Source of the DNA: Paenibacillus sp. DMB20
Lineage (GTDB): Bacteria; Bacillota; Bacilli; Paenibacillales; Paenibacillaceae
Direction: 5' to 3'
Assembly (NCBI RefSeq): GCF_000987955.1
Contig: NZ_LAZU01000041.1
Span: 1 to 58,853 of the forward strand
Length of the DNA stretch: 58,853 nt
Shown: positions 1 through 10,133 of the stretch, piece after piece
How positions within the stretch are numbered: position 1 is the first letter of the stretch
How the letters are laid out: each line of letters begins with the position of its first letter
Notes under the pieces: model-generated
Told to the model about the DNA's origin: nothing
The model's database searches: none
What the model saw: the letters and a program-made list of their open reading frames with translations, nothing else
Program-made: the position numbers and the translations under genes

Positions 1-261
1 ATGGATGCGTTGTTAAAGACCTTTAATATTGGTCGTTCGCTGAGCATGAAGGGATGCCCTTACGACAACGCCGTTGCTGAAGCCACCTACAAAGTAATGA
101 AAACCGAGTTCATAAATCAAATCAATTTCCAAAGTCTTCACCATCTAAACGTAGAATTATATGATTATGTGAACTGGTTCAACAGGCATCGAGTTCATGG
201 CTCACTAGGTTACATGACACCAGTTCAGTACAAAGCTGCAGCCCTTAAAAAAGTTGTCTGA
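1..261 (+). CDS. IS3-family transposase OrfB, C-terminal part (partial)
   Basis: The 86 visible residues are the end of a DDE integrase-core transposase that cuts and joins IS ends. The signature stretch GCPYDNAVAEATYKVMKTE contains the third catalytic acidic residue (Glu of AVAEA). It is followed by the usual NWFNRHRVHGSLGYMTP ending of IS3/IS150 group OrfB proteins. The true start lies upstream of the window. The reading frame is intact to its TGA, so the copy could be functional if the rest of the element is whole. Confidence 0.85.
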   Translation: MDALLKTFNIGRSLSMKGCPYDNAVAEATYKVMKTEFINQINFQSLHHLNVELYDYVNWFNRHRVHGSLGYMTPVQYKAAALKKVV

Positions 262-279
262 TTTACTGTTGACAGTCCA
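1..279 (+). mobile_element. Right end of an IS3-family insertion sequence
   Basis: The window opens inside the element. The transposase tail runs to 261 and a candidate terminal repeat, CTGTTGACAGTCCA, occupies about 266-279. The DNA that follows at 281-302 is the tail of the dispersed repeat found across the window, so the element appears to have inserted into a repeat copy. The left end is outside the window, so neither the inverted repeat nor a target duplication can be confirmed. Confidence 0.75.
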
Positions 280-280
280 G

Positions 281-302
281 TACAAGTTCTTGTCCCTCGA
301 CA
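281..302. repeat. Tail of dispersed terminator repeat cut by the IS
   Basis: TACAAGTTCTTGTCCCTCGACA joins two words that close the long repeat copies elsewhere (GTACAAGTTCTTGTCC and CCCTCGACA). Only this tail survives beside the IS end. Confidence 0.65.
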
Positions 303-317
303 GTCGTCGAAATAAAA

Positions 318-348
318 TAGCCTCCGTTATAAAAAAAAACGAAGGCAT
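318..348 (-). terminator. Hairpin downstream of hypothetical gene
   Basis: GCCTCCGTT pairs with AACGAAGGC across an A-rich loop. Read on the minus strand it follows the stop at 380 and is trailed by TATTTTATTT, which fits a weak intrinsic terminator. Confidence 0.4.
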
Positions 349-379
349 CTACTCATTAGTAAAGATGTTTTTGAAACTT

Positions 380-695
380 CTATTTATCTTTTGTAGACAT
401 AAGATCAGAAAATATAGCTCTTATCAATTCAATATGTGCTTTGTCGTAAGTCAGAATGCCGACTTCCTGCAGTAGATACTCACTCTTGACAGGAAACGGT
501 TCGAGGTGAATTGTTAACATGTACTCATTATCTACTATAATACGAGTTCCTCTGACATCAGAGAATTCCTTAGTCGCAGCACTCTTTTCATTTATCTTCC
601 CTATTTATAATTGGCTTATTGCCATTTCACTTGATAAGAGTACTTATAAGCGTCCATTTTTTCTAACAGCGAATAACTTGAAGATCACTTTCCAT
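380..695 (-). pseudogene. Small hypothetical protein, frameshifted
   Basis: A start at 695 has a good ribosome binding site (GAGAGGTGATTTTG before ATG) and begins MESDLQVIR. The reading then jumps frames. The last 70 or so codons are open and look protein-like (…DNEYMLTIHLEPFPVK…), ending with a TAG at 380. I do not recognise the family. The intact C-terminal part and proper start signal suggest a formerly real gene of about 105 codons; the frame changes could be decay or sequencing indels. Confidence 0.4.
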
Positions 696-984
696 CAAAA
701 TCACCTCTCTGTATCTTTCATAACTGAGATTATCTTATATTTTATTTGCTATACAAATTTATTCAATCCCCTCAGTCCATTTAATTAGATTATACCAAAA
801 TAATCCAAACCCCTGTTGAACTATTCTCCCCTTAGCCATCCATGTCGCGTACAATCAACACTACACCACAGAAAATGAAAGATTATTACGTTCTTTCATG
901 GGAGTTTAAGTATATTTCTTCAAAAGACACAACGATCTTACTACCCACTTTTTATTTATCCCACACACTCATCTGCTAGTACTA
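696..984. other. Intergenic, nothing recognised
   Basis: AT-rich stretch without a supported reading frame, repeat or hairpin on either strand. Confidence 0.5.
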
Positions 985-2831
985 CTATTTTTTTATTACC
1001 AAATTAGCCGTTTCACTCGGATGGTTAAGAGGAAAATGATGACCATATGGAACAAAATCAACCTTACCCAGATGCGAAGGAGCAGAATAGCCTCTGTCAG
1101 AATCCCCCCAAATAATGTGAAGATTATACTTTGTTACTTCATTGAAATCACCTTGAACGTTTTTCGATAGTAAACTGTTAAGCTGAACGGTAGTATTTAA
1201 AATTCTAGGAGAAGTAAAACTTTTACTTATTTTTTCAATATAATGTTCAGGGATGCTCTCTATACTTTCAAATAAACCATTACTTAATAAATATCGCTCT
1301 ATCAAATTAGTAGTTGCCAATTTCAATGTCCATTTGTTCATAAATTGAGGAACATATATCGATTTAGCATTTTTTTTTAGCAATAGGTGGCTGAAGTAAA
1401 GTAATTGTATACTTCTTATCTATGTACTTTTGTACTAATGCTTCCAAAAGAATATACGCACCAAATGAATGGCCAATTAGATGGGCACCGTTAGTAGCTT
1501 TCTCCAATAACTTTTTTAATACATTCAAATAGATATTTAAAAGATTTTTCTCTCGTTTAAAAGGAGAACGTCCCAAACCTGGAAGATCCAAGATCCATAC
1601 AGGTTGACCCGTTTTTTCATGAAGCTCTTGCGCTAAAGGAAATAAATCCTCTCCATCACTCAATAAACCATGTAATAAAATAAACGGTTTCCCCTCTCCT
1701 TGTAATTGGTAAAGGGCATTGTTATCGCATAATGTTCGCTCAAATAAATGATGATGCTCACCATTTTGATACATCAATCGATAATCCAGATCAGCTACTA
1801 CGGCAGGGAAAAAGTTCATGACACTCATCTTCTTAAACCAATCTCCCCCCCTCATGTTTTTCACCGAAACATTTGAAAATGTTCGTTTTGTTATAAAATT
1901 CAGTCCATCAGAAGGAATGTTTGTTATTTTACTTACTCCACTTTTCATTATTGTTTTCATAAGCGGCATTGGAACAGAGATTTTTGGTGCCCTCATATTC
2001 ATACTTACCGACATAACACTTAATAATTCAGCAATGTTCGGATCGTTCTCTTTGTCTTCAACAAGTGTATATGTTTGAATAGCCGGCTGCTCCAATTTGA
2101 AAACCTGCACAATAAACTTCGCAAACTCATCGTTTGAAATCAGTGGCAACCTATATCCCTTACCTCCAGGAATCACTGGCATGAGCCCTCTTCGCATACT
2201 TGTCACAAGCAAACCTAATCCTGCTATCTGCTCTGTACTCCCTGTTTTACTACTACCGACCACAGTTGGCGGATTAATGACAGACAGCGGATAACCTACT
2301 GCTGATGCCTGTTGACGGATATAAAGATCTGCTAAAAAATTTTGTTTTCTCATATGGATTTTTTTATTTTCAAATAATTGTTTCCTTCTTTAAACACATC
2401 AATTGCAATCTTGCTATTTTTATCATCAAAGGGACTCATATAACCTACAACATGAATAAATTGCTGCAAGCCCTTCAATTGGTGAATACTTTTAGCGAAT
2501 TCACTAATATGTTTGGCACCATTCAAAAATACAGAAGCTGCCTCTTTGCTTGTCGCTTGAATATCCATGGAGCCTCCTGCGTGAATAATCACATCCGTTT
2601 TCAATACCAACTCCTTATCTTCAGCACTTAGACCTAAGTCTATTTTTGTCAAATCACCTTCAATAAACTGCATAACTGCCTTTTTTTAAGATGCCTCTTT
2701 CCTGAAAAATGTGTGTTGCTTTACTTTTCGACCTCACTAAAAGAAGAATGTTCACATCCTCTTTGGCTAATTCATTCACTAATTGCTTTCCAATAAAACC
2801 TGTTCCACCCGTTAAAAAATACTGTTCTCAT
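985..2831 (-). pseudogene. SDR (thioester-reductase-like) / alpha-beta hydrolase fusion protein, frameshifted
   Basis: Reading from 2831 (ATG seven bases after AAGGAGG), the N-terminal half is an extended short-chain dehydrogenase. It has a GGTGFIGKQL nucleotide-binding loop, the NPYE-TK catalytic region and a long substrate domain. The C-terminal half is an alpha/beta hydrolase with the nucleophile elbow GHSFG and a GHHFP-type end. Joining the pieces gives a single protein of roughly 610 residues. The frame breaks about five times, each in a run of six or more A/T (for example near 1370, 2350, 2690 and 2815), so the gene may be whole in the organism. It lies just downstream of tetR, and both carry AGTACT operators, so it is probably the repressor's target. 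Substrate unknown. Confidence 0.7.
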
Positions 2832-2845
2832 AAAAATCCTCCTTG

Positions 2846-2863
2846 TAGTACTATTTAGTACTA
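2846..2863. promoter_or_regulatory. Candidate TetR operator before the SDR-hydrolase gene
   Basis: TAGTACTATTTAGTACTA is a near-perfect palindrome lying immediately 5' of the ribosome binding site of the SDR-hydrolase gene. It shares the AGTACT arms of the operator at 3484-3501. Confidence 0.6.
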
Positions 2864-2871
2864 ATTTGATG

Positions 2872-2902
2872 TAAAAAAAAAATGCTTCTTTTACCGAAGC
2901 AA
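2872..2902 (-). terminator. Terminator of tetR
   Basis: On the minus strand TGCTTC…GAAGCA is followed by a run of about ten T, directly after the tetR stop. It separates tetR from the SDR-hydrolase gene. Confidence 0.6.
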
Positions 2903-2903
2903 G

Positions 2904-3462
2904 TTAAAAAAAATGATCTGCTGTTTTCGTGATTACTGTTGCATCCTCCAGTGTTTCTGAAATAAATAGCGCTCCTTCAAGATTTGTAATAAAAAAGAGA
3001 TGCAACCTCGTCAATATTTATTGTCTTTCTAAATTCACCATTCTCTACCCCTTGTTTAAGTAATGAGAAACTTTCGTTTGTAATCCATTAAAAAAAAAGA
3101 CCTATTTTCTCTTTTACTTTTGTGGCATTTGTAGGACTTTGAATATAAAGCGTAATAAACGGACAGCTCCCCCTTATATTCTCTCGTCTGCACTCCTTGT
3201 GATAATTGCTTTAAAAAACAGTTGGATACGATCTTCAACTAATAATTGGTTTTGAGATAGTAAGCCATCAATTGCAGATTGATACATTTCAATCCAATAA
3301 TCAACTACCCCTTCCAACAATTCTTCCTTATTAGAGAAGTGATAATACACATTAGACTTTGAAACTTTGCTTACACGAACTAATTCATCCATGCTTGTAT
3401 AAGCAAACCCTTTTTCTAAAAATAATGATGCAGCTACTTCAATCACACGTTTTTTGATTCAT
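2904..3462 (-). pseudogene. TetR/AcrR-family repressor, frameshifted
   Basis: The N-terminal helix-turn-helix is clear: VIEVAASLFLEKGFAYTSM, then LVRVSKVSKSNVYYHFSNKEELL. The ligand-binding domain continues in other frames as far as …TLEDATVITKTADHFF, about 190 residues in all and normal for the family. Breaks occur at A/T runs near 3448, 3175, 3090 and 3000. The preferred start is the ATG at 3462, preceded by AAAGGT; an upstream ATG at 3480 is also in reach. An 18-bp palindrome sits just upstream, which fits autoregulation, and a matching operator precedes the neighbouring SDR-hydrolase gene. The inducer is unknown. Confidence 0.7.
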
Positions 3463-3483
3463 TAATTTTACCTTTGTCATAAT

Positions 3484-3501
3484 TAGTACTGTACAGTACT
3501 A
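3484..3501. promoter_or_regulatory. TetR operator, perfect 18-bp palindrome
   Basis: TAGTACTGTACAGTACTA is perfectly self-complementary and sits immediately upstream of the tetR start codons. The same AGTACT half-sites recur at 2846-2863. Confidence 0.7.
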
Positions 3502-3750
3502 CAATAGGTATTGCAAGTATTTTTGTTAGTTTAATAAAAAAATTGATCAAAAAAGCTATACTTTAATTGATTTTACTGCTAAAAATTAATTTCATTTTAA
3601 ACAAAGTTGAACTGAACCCCAAAACTGTTTTGGATGCTTGCAATTTTTCAATTGTGTTTTAACGCTAGGTTCATATATTTTTAAAAAGAAAACAAATATG
3701 TTTTTTTTGGAAGATACATACGAATTTATTTTTTGTAGTCACTAAATTGT

Positions 3751-3861
3751 TTAGATGGCTATTGATAGGCTACAAGCAACAGATGTTTTTCCTACGCCCC
3801 CCTTCCCCGTAAAAAACAGGAACGGGGTGTCAGGGAAATAACTTCTTGTAAAACGTTCCAT
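3751..3861 (-). pseudogene. arsA: Arsenite pump ATPase ArsA, N-terminal remnant
   Basis: From the ATG at 3861 the 36-residue frame reads MERFTRSYFPDTPFLFFTGKGG and continues VGKTSVAC, the deviant Walker A (GKGGVGKT) of ArsA ATPases. It then stops at 3751. ArsA is normally about 580 residues, so only the start survives. The ribosome binding site AAAGGAGAT lies inside the preceding arsD tail, as in intact arsDA operons. The remainder is absent downstream. Confidence 0.7.
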
Positions 3862-3862
3862 T

Positions 3863-3943
3863 TTAGGTATCTCCTTTTAGTGACAAGCGTACTTTCGGCT
3901 TTTGTAATAGTTCTTCCTCTGAAAGTCCTGACCAATGTGAAAA
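3863..3943 (-). pseudogene. arsD: Arsenical chaperone ArsD, C-terminal remnant
   Basis: The frame reads …SHWSGLSEEELLQKPKVRL…LKGDT and stops at 3863, two bases before the arsA start. This resembles the conserved C-terminus of ArsD metallochaperones (TEEELxxKPKVRLxLK). Its 5' side ends exactly where the dispersed repeat at 3944 begins, so repeat insertion or recombination removed the rest. Confidence 0.6.
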
Positions 3944-4079
3944 TTGGAACATGTTCTTATCCATTTCGGCAATCGGTACAAGTTCTTGTCCTTGGCTCGG
4001 GACAAGAACTTGTACCGATAAAATAAAAAAGCCGCTAAAATAGCGACTTTCAATGGGACCATGTTCTTGTCCCTCGACA
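3944..4079. repeat. Dispersed terminator repeat, subfamily A
   Basis: Contains CGGTACAAGTTCTTGTCC paired with GGACAAGAACTTGTACCG, then AAAAAAGCCGCTAAAATAGCG, which on the minus strand is a terminator hairpin plus T-run. It ends in CCCTCGACA. It truncates arsD. Confidence 0.8.
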
Positions 4080-4208
4080 ATTTAATCCGAATTGCTTTTT
4101 CTTTGAATACTGTGCTCCGGTACCGCCAACCGATTGCCGGATTTATCATTCATCATGGATTCCCGGCAACTCATAACGTTGTTACAAATGGCAATCCTAA
4201 AACATCAG

Positions 4209-6086
4209 CTATTGTTCCGCGTTTTTATTAATTACTCCTTTAATCCTTCTAACTCCAGCAGCAGAAGATTGTTCTTTTTTTAATACTGAACTTTCCTAAG
4301 TTTGTTGTATCTTCTACATGAGGTCCTCCACATACTTCTCGACTCCAAACTTTCCCTTTGTTATCTTTGATTGTATACACCTTAACGATATCCGGATATT
4401 TATCCCAAAAATTCCCTTCAACATTACTTTCTTTCGCTTCAATTTTAGGCATCTCTGAAATATAGGTAACTGCTTTTGATGAAATCGCATCATTCACATA
4501 CTTTTCCACCTCAGCTATTTGCTCTGGCGTAAGTTTTTCATCATGGTTGAAGTCAAACCGTAATCGTTCTGAAGTAATATTACTACCTTGTTGATGAACA
4601 TGATCACCTAAAACTTCCCTTAAACCAGCAAGTAATAAATGAGATACCGTGTGCAGCGCTGTTGTTTCTGTTGAATGTTCAGCTAATCCACCTTTAAATT
4701 TACCCGCAGAAGCAGTTCTGCTCTTTTCAGCATGTTTCTTTGCCGCCTCTATATAAGACGCCTTGTCCTCCATGCTATATCCACTTTCAGTTAGAAACTC
4801 TTCCGTCAACTCCAAGGGAAACCCATATGTTTCGTAAAAATAAAAGGCATCTGCACCTGTAACTTTACCCTTATTCTTAAGATGTTTTTGTATTTCAAAT
4901 TCTCCTTGCTGTAAAGTTCTATAGAAAAGATTTTCTTCCTTATTTACTATTTCGATAACTTTCTTTTTTATTACCGATCAAATCTTCATAAGCTGTTGCT
5001 TCATCAATATAAACTTCAGACAAATCACCCACAAAACTTCCTTGTATACCTATTTTTTTTACCTGCACGAATCGCCCTTCTTAATAACCTTCTTGTTATA
5101 TACCCTGCATCACTATTAGCTGGCTCCGCACCATCATTAATTAGAAAAGTAGCCGCTCTCACATGATCAAGTATGATTCTAAACGACTTTAAATCGTCAG
5201 TATATTGTTTACCACTTAACTCCATCAATTTTTTTCTTGGGATTAAGGAAGAAAGCCGTATTATAAATATCCTTGTCACCATTAAGGGCTGTTGCAACCC
5301 TTTCTAATCCGCCTCCATAATCAATATTGGGATTTTGCATTTTTTACAAATCCTGTGTCTTCTTTTTTTGTAACACATAAATACGTTGTTCCCAATTTCT
5401 AAAAACCTCTCGCTTACAGAAGCAGGATGATCCAGTGAATCACCGCCTGGTTCAAGATCATAGAACATTTCACTATCAGGCCCACCCGGTTCACCAACAG
5501 GCATATCCAATGGACTTCCGGCTCGACTCCACCAATTTTCTTTTTCATCGTATAAGAATATTCTTCCACCTCTAGATGCCCCATATTGATAGGGATCATC
5601 TTCAATGATAGGTTCTATACCAACTGATTTAAATTTTTCTGACCAGATTTGAATGGCTTCCGTATCTTTCTGTATATTCAAATCATCACTTCCTATAAAA
5701 GCACTGATATACAGCCTGCCAGGATCAATTCCTAATTCGATAATATGCCAATTCCAAATAGCATCGATTTGCTTTTTCTTATAGTTATTTTCATTTGCTT
5801 TAAACTCCCATCGACCTATCATTTCAAAAAATGTCAGATGCGACGTATCTCCTACTTCATCAATATCCACTGTCCTTAAACACTTCTGAATATTAGCAAT
5901 CTCATTACCTATCGGATGCTTTTCCCCCAATAAATATGGAACCATAGGTTGCATTCCACTTCCTGTAAACAACGTTGAGGGATCATTTTCTGGTAACAAG
6001 CTAGAAGAGGGCACTTGGCTAGCCCCTATTCCTTTCATAAAATCAATATATGATTTTCTTAACTCATCTGGTGTCATTTTCACCAT
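4209..6086 (-). pseudogene. Short alanyl-tRNA synthetase paralogue (catalytic plus editing domain), frameshifted
   Basis: The start at 6086 has GGAGG eight bases upstream. The N-terminal class II core is recognisable: SSSLLPENDPSTLFTGSGMQ, TSHLTFFEMIGRWEF, then the helical tRNA-recognition part. The editing/SAD domain carries HTVSHLL, GSNITSERLRFDFNHDE and CGGPHVEDT. The protein ends right after the editing domain (AGVRRIK). That gives about 620 residues against about 880 for standard AlaRS, so the DHHA1/C-Ala part is absent. Frames break in T/A runs near 5340, 5230, 5060, 4960 and 4265. The upstream T-box has an alanine specifier, so expression should rise when tRNA-Ala is uncharged. It is probably a second, conditional AlaRS. 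Confidence 0.75.
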
Positions 6087-6171
6087 GCTCAATACCTCCA
6101 TTTCAATTATTATTTATTCTCGGAAAATTATTTTGCAAATATTCAAAAGAGAAGAAATAAAAACAAAAAAA

Positions 6172-6206
6172 GCCCTAAGCTGACATATTTCTTGTCAACT
6201 TAGGGC
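6172..6206 (-). terminator. T-box terminator hairpin
   Basis: On the minus strand GCCCTAAGTTGACA pairs with TGTCAGCTTAGGGC and is followed by TTTTTTTG. This is the off-state of the T-box at 6172-6450. Confidence 0.8.
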
Positions 6207-6450
6207 GAACTATTATGTCCGTGTTACCACCTAATTTCAGATTTCTCTGCACTCTATCAATACGGGATATCTCCGATATTGTTTCCTGAATAACGGTGGA
6301 ACTCCGTTGAAGCCTACTAAGATTCCTCTGTTCGGTTCACAGCTCCGAGACTGCTTCACTATTAGATCAATGAAGATTCGCACCAACCATCTTCTCTCTG
6401 TGAGATCCCTAATACCTACTATTTCTCATCATAGCCTTTTTCGTTTTAAG
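6172..6450 (-). ncRNA. T-box riboswitch leader, alanine specifier
   Basis: The minus strand contains AGAGAGAAGATGGTTGGTGC of stem I and GAAGCAGTCTCGGAGCTG with specifier codon GCA (6352-6354). It also has the T-box core AATTAGGTGGTAACACGG (6217-6236) and an intrinsic terminator. Specifier GCA matches the alanyl-tRNA synthetase gene downstream. Uncharged tRNA-Ala would stabilise the antiterminator and allow read-through. Confidence 0.85.
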
Positions 6451-6458
6451 TTAAACCA

Positions 6459-6487
6459 ATGCTATCACACTCAACTTGCTCCGTCAA
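6459..6487 (-). promoter_or_regulatory. Promoter of the T-box/alaS transcript
   Basis: On the minus strand TTGACG is separated by 17 bases from TAGCAT, positioned just upstream of the T-box leader. Confidence 0.6.
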
Positions 6488-6922
6488 TTAACATTTGTGT
6501 TAAATTCTGATAAGGGGGGATTAGTTAATCTGACCTTTTCTTTGAAGGTTATTGCTTGTTAAAGAGATAGGATTCATTCGTTGATAAACTTCTCAAATTC
6601 ATTTTTCAGCCAATGCTGATGGGTTATTGATCCAGAAGGAATAGGTATCCACCAAAACACAATTCGTAAGAACCAAGAACTTTAAACAACACTAGGTGTG
6701 CTTCTGAGAGAGGGCGTTGCTGGACAATTACCTGGAAAGCGGTCAGCAGGAGGACTTCCGTCAGCCTTTGATTTGTCCGAAACAGTTCGGTCAGAAACTT
6801 GTTCGCAGTGGAGCCTCACTAGCCATAACTGCCGTACTTTTTATATTCGCAATTGAAAACGATTGAGAATCAAGATTATCTCTAAAACTTGGAATTTATC
6901 AATTTGACTTTCATAATAGCAT
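6488..6922. other. Intergenic with possible C-terminal gene remnant
   Basis: No complete gene. The minus strand around 6570-6680 reads …FWWIPIPSGSITHQHWLKNE…INE followed by a stop, which looks like the last 30 residues of a lost protein. I do not recognise it. Confidence 0.3.
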
Positions 6923-7487
6923 TTAAAGGCATATTACATTATCAATTGTTTTTTTATTTTGTATTATGCTCATTTTGTTCGCTCTACAGAATACAGAAAA
7001 AAATTCCATATCTATATTCCTAAAATTCTTAGTATCTTTATCAATAATATTCATACCGTTTCGAACAGCAACTTTTTTGAGAGGCTATATTTGTGTCCCT
7101 AATAATAGAATAAACCCTATTTGCATTAAGAACTGAGAAAGCGTATTCCTTGCAAGCAATTGCCGCTTCTGTTGCGTAACCTTTGTGCCAATACGCTTTT
7201 TGAAACAAAAATCCTATTTCCAAAATTTCTTTTTCTCTCCAGCCTTGCATTGTCAAGCCACATTGACCAATCATTTCGTTTGTTTCTTTTAATACAACAG
7301 CCCAAAGTCCAAAACCATACTCTTCATATCTTTTAAGATGTCTGTTAAGCCAATTTTGTGCTTCTTCTAAGTTGAATGCACTTTCATAAGCAGCACGCAT
7401 TACTTCCTCATCACACAATATTCCGCACAATGCATCATAATCGGACTGCACCATTTCTCTAATTATAAGACGTTTTGTTTCTATCAA
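6923..7487 (-). pseudogene. GNAT N-acetyltransferase (RimJ/RimL type), frameshifted near the end
   Basis: The protein starts MIETKRLIIREM, typical of RimJ/RimL-like acetyltransferases, probably from a TTG at 7487 behind GGTGGGAG. The acetyl-CoA-binding core is visible as GFLFQKAYWHKGYATEA. The C-terminal NIASQKVAVRNGM appears only after correcting a run of A at about 7071. The corrected protein is about 185 residues. Substrate unknown; related enzymes acetylate ribosomal proteins or drugs. It is the first of the minus-strand series of single genes separated by repeats. Confidence 0.7.
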
Positions 7488-7719
7488 AAATCTCCCACCT
7501 TTCTATCATCTCCATCCCCCAATTATTTACTTAAATAGATTCGACATTGTTTGATATCACACCTTGTTCAAGTACCAATAATTCGCTTTATGGACATACC
7601 TAGCCGCCTCTGTTCGCCTCTCCTCAAAGAGTTGTTCCATAACAATGTGAAAAACTGTCATGCATCATGGTGTTATTGAGGTTTTAACTACATATGCTTA
7701 TTATTTAGATGATCATCTA

Positions 7720-7838
7720 ATCGGTAATCGGAATATGTTCTTGTCCATTTCGGCAATCGGTACAAGTTCTTGTCCTTGGCTCGGGACAAGAACTTGTACC
7801 GATAACAATAAAAAAGCCGCTAAAATAGCGACTTTTCA
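7720..7838. repeat. Dispersed terminator repeat, subfamily A, 3'-truncated
   Basis: ATCGGTAATCGG…GTACAAGTTCTTGTCC…GGACAAGAACTTGTAC plus the GCCGCTAAAATAGCG hairpin. It stops at GCGACTTTT, where the coding end of the next gene begins, so the last 30 bases of the consensus are missing. Confidence 0.8.
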
Positions 7839-7848
7839 AGAACGGTTC

Positions 7849-8957
7849 TCATCGAGCTAATCTACAATTAGTGCTCTCGGAGTTATCCATAATTTTAGTG
7901 ATTATGTAGGTATCTGTGTCATCTATATATTCTTTTGCCGATTTCGATTGAGTTAATCTTGATTTGACTTCTTCAAGTATTTTTTATGGCTTCTGCTAGT
8001 TTTTAAGGAATCTTTTTTTATTTATAAATGCAGATAGGTTAACATCAATAATGTTTTTGATTTCTTTTTAGTTCAGGATCTTTTCTTGTTGCTTTTGCAG
8101 TATTTCCATAAACCAATGAAATCGATTTGTAACTGACTCACTTTAAGTGCTGAATTGTTTCTTTTCTTTAGACCCACCAGTGCTAAATTTACTGAATAAT
8201 ATATGTTTCTTATCTTCTTAGATTCTATTTTATTCTTACGATCTTGATAATACTGTCCAATAGTATCAAAGATGATATATGATAAAAAATGCTTCCTTTA
8301 TTGTAGGAAGAAGAATATTCATTGTCTTCGCGTAATCATTGTAAACAACTTCCTGATTAATCATATTGCCGAACCAAGACATGAACGGATAAAATAAATT
8401 GCCAAATATACCAGATGTAAATAAAGTTAAATTTGAGAAGACATACACTCCTCCAGCAATCCAATACAAACCTATCCTGAATTTAAATTTAATATACAAT
8501 ATAAAAAATAAATATAAGCGCTACGAAGTAAAAATGATCCACTTAAGATAATGGAATCTAAATTCGATAATTGTTTCATGTAAAATATAACATTAGATAT
8601 ATCCAAGTGTTTATTATTCAAGTAACTCATGAATGCATCATTCTTCACTAACTCTTCCTTGAGTAAATCTTCATCTGCTAGCAGATCTGAAAACAGCTGT
8701 TGTTTAGTAGAGGGAACCTCCTTGTTCTGTAAATCTAGAATCGTTTTTATAGTGGTAAGTACTTTCGTTTGAGAATCGACTTTCTCCGAGAAGTATACAT
8801 CCTCTGCAAATTTATCTTCTGTAGCAAACCTGTAATATATTCCAGTATCAACGTAATTAACTACATTGAAGAAAAGCATATACGTTAAAAAAACATGCAG
8901 GAATATAGAGCACTACCATCAAAACTATAACAAATAACAATTTTGTAGATCTGTCCA
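7849..8957 (-). pseudogene. Hypothetical membrane protein, frameshifted
   Basis: The start at 8957 follows GGAG with a seven-base gap. The N-terminus MDRSTKLLFVIVLMVVLYI is a membrane anchor. Next comes a 120-residue polar region with coiled-coil-like Leu/Lys spacing (…STKQQLFSDLLADEDLLKEE…). Two further hydrophobic segments (IGLYWIAGGVYVFSNL and neighbours) precede a polar tail ending …IMDNSESTNCRLAR. Together they make about 365 residues. Breaks fall in T/A runs near 8885, 8500, 8280 and 8020. The family is not recognised. The stop lies only about 10 bases from the truncated repeat. Confidence 0.45.
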
Positions 8958-9465
8958 TGTAACTACTCCATCTCACAATCTCAAAAGGGTATTTTTTTAT
9001 TATTGTACTTGCCCCCATAGCATAAAAATTTTTTTTAGTTTATGTTAGTCTCATAAGCTTCCGTTTAATAAATCAAGACTAATATTGGATTATGGTCTAA
9101 TTTTACTGTATAAAGTTGGACATCCGATCATAGACGTTTTTACCATAGTAGATCTTTTTTCAATAAAGTGTTTCTAGTATATATCGGTCAGTCTCTATTT
9201 TTGATGAATAAACATATTATGCCTCTTGAAACATTAAGAACATAACCATCTATTTTATTCCTTGTAAAAATCTAGGCTAAGCTATATAAATATAGCGTAA
9301 TAAAATTAGCTCAAAAAACCGCCGTTTTTGCATCCATCTCACTAACATAAGTTATTTTTGAACAATTCATAAACCCTTCGCTTAGTTTTATTATTTACAT
9401 TCTTACTATTTATACAAATTTATAGCCGCAATGCTTAAATATGTTTTTTCTGATGGGTTCGCCTT
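8958..9465. other. Intergenic, nothing recognised
   Basis: AT-rich. It must hold the promoter of the membrane-protein gene, but no clear -35/-10 pair, repeat or gene could be supported. Confidence 0.4.
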
Positions 9466-10079
9466 CTATGAAACACTAATCTCTCTTTTACTTAATTTCT
9501 TATATACAGAGTAATCCTGATCGGACTTAATAAAACTCAATATTTTTTTCTGCACATTCGGTTGGACTCAACTCTTCCGTATTTACTTCAAGATCATATT
9601 CATTATAGGAATATACTTTTTCGAACTGGGAATGTGCTAGTCCAATCAATCGATCTCCCCTGCTCTGCTCTCTTCTTGTGAGTTCTTCTTTCGAGCATAA
9701 TACGCCTACAAACAATATAGGAAAATCAGAAAGTAACTCATGAAAATCATTAAACCGCTTGTCGTTCTCGATGACGGTATCAACGATGACATTCAAACCC
9801 ATTTCGGAGAACAATTTAATGGTTGCATAGTATACTGAGGCTATGGGATCAAAAAGTATTTCTGCGACAACTTGATCATCCAATTCTCTTGTAGGTTCCA
9901 TATCTGGATATGTATTATCAATAAAATGATTGTAATTACCGAAAAAATCATCTATAGATAAATGATGAAATGGAATCTCTTTCTGATTTTTTTAGTTCCA
10001 TAGAAATACTAGTCTTTCCTGAACTTGAAGTTCCGTTCAATAACACAATAAGTCCTTGCTTCAAACGAATCACCCTCAT
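9466..10079 (-). pseudogene. Chloramphenicol-phosphotransferase-like P-loop kinase, frameshifted
   Basis: The protein starts RVIRLKQGLIVLLNGTSSSG, completing a Walker A (GTSSSGKTS) typical of the CPT family of small P-loop kinases. It continues with SIDDFFGNYNHFIDNTYPDM, then VGVLCSKEELTRREQSRGDR (lid region), and ends KSDQDYSVYKKLSKREISVS. About 200 residues. Two breaks lie in A runs at about 9990 and 9545. The start could be ATG 10079 or a TTG at 10064. A paralogue at 16919-17334 shares the ends and flanks but lacks the middle. Family members modify antibiotics or other hydroxyl compounds; the substrate here is unknown. Confidence 0.65.
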
Positions 10080-10133
10080 TTCAACAAATTTTGTTAAATT
10101 ACTCAACTGATAAAATATTCGAGAAACGATTCA

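Noticed and set aside
254..788. Plus-strand open frames after the IS
   Set aside because: No ribosome binding sites, no family features, and the minus strand carries a better supported gene remnant.
3944..4079. CRISPR array
   Set aside because: The repeated words within each copy (GTTCTTGTCC and its complement) are inverted arms of one hairpin, not evenly spaced direct repeats with unique spacers.
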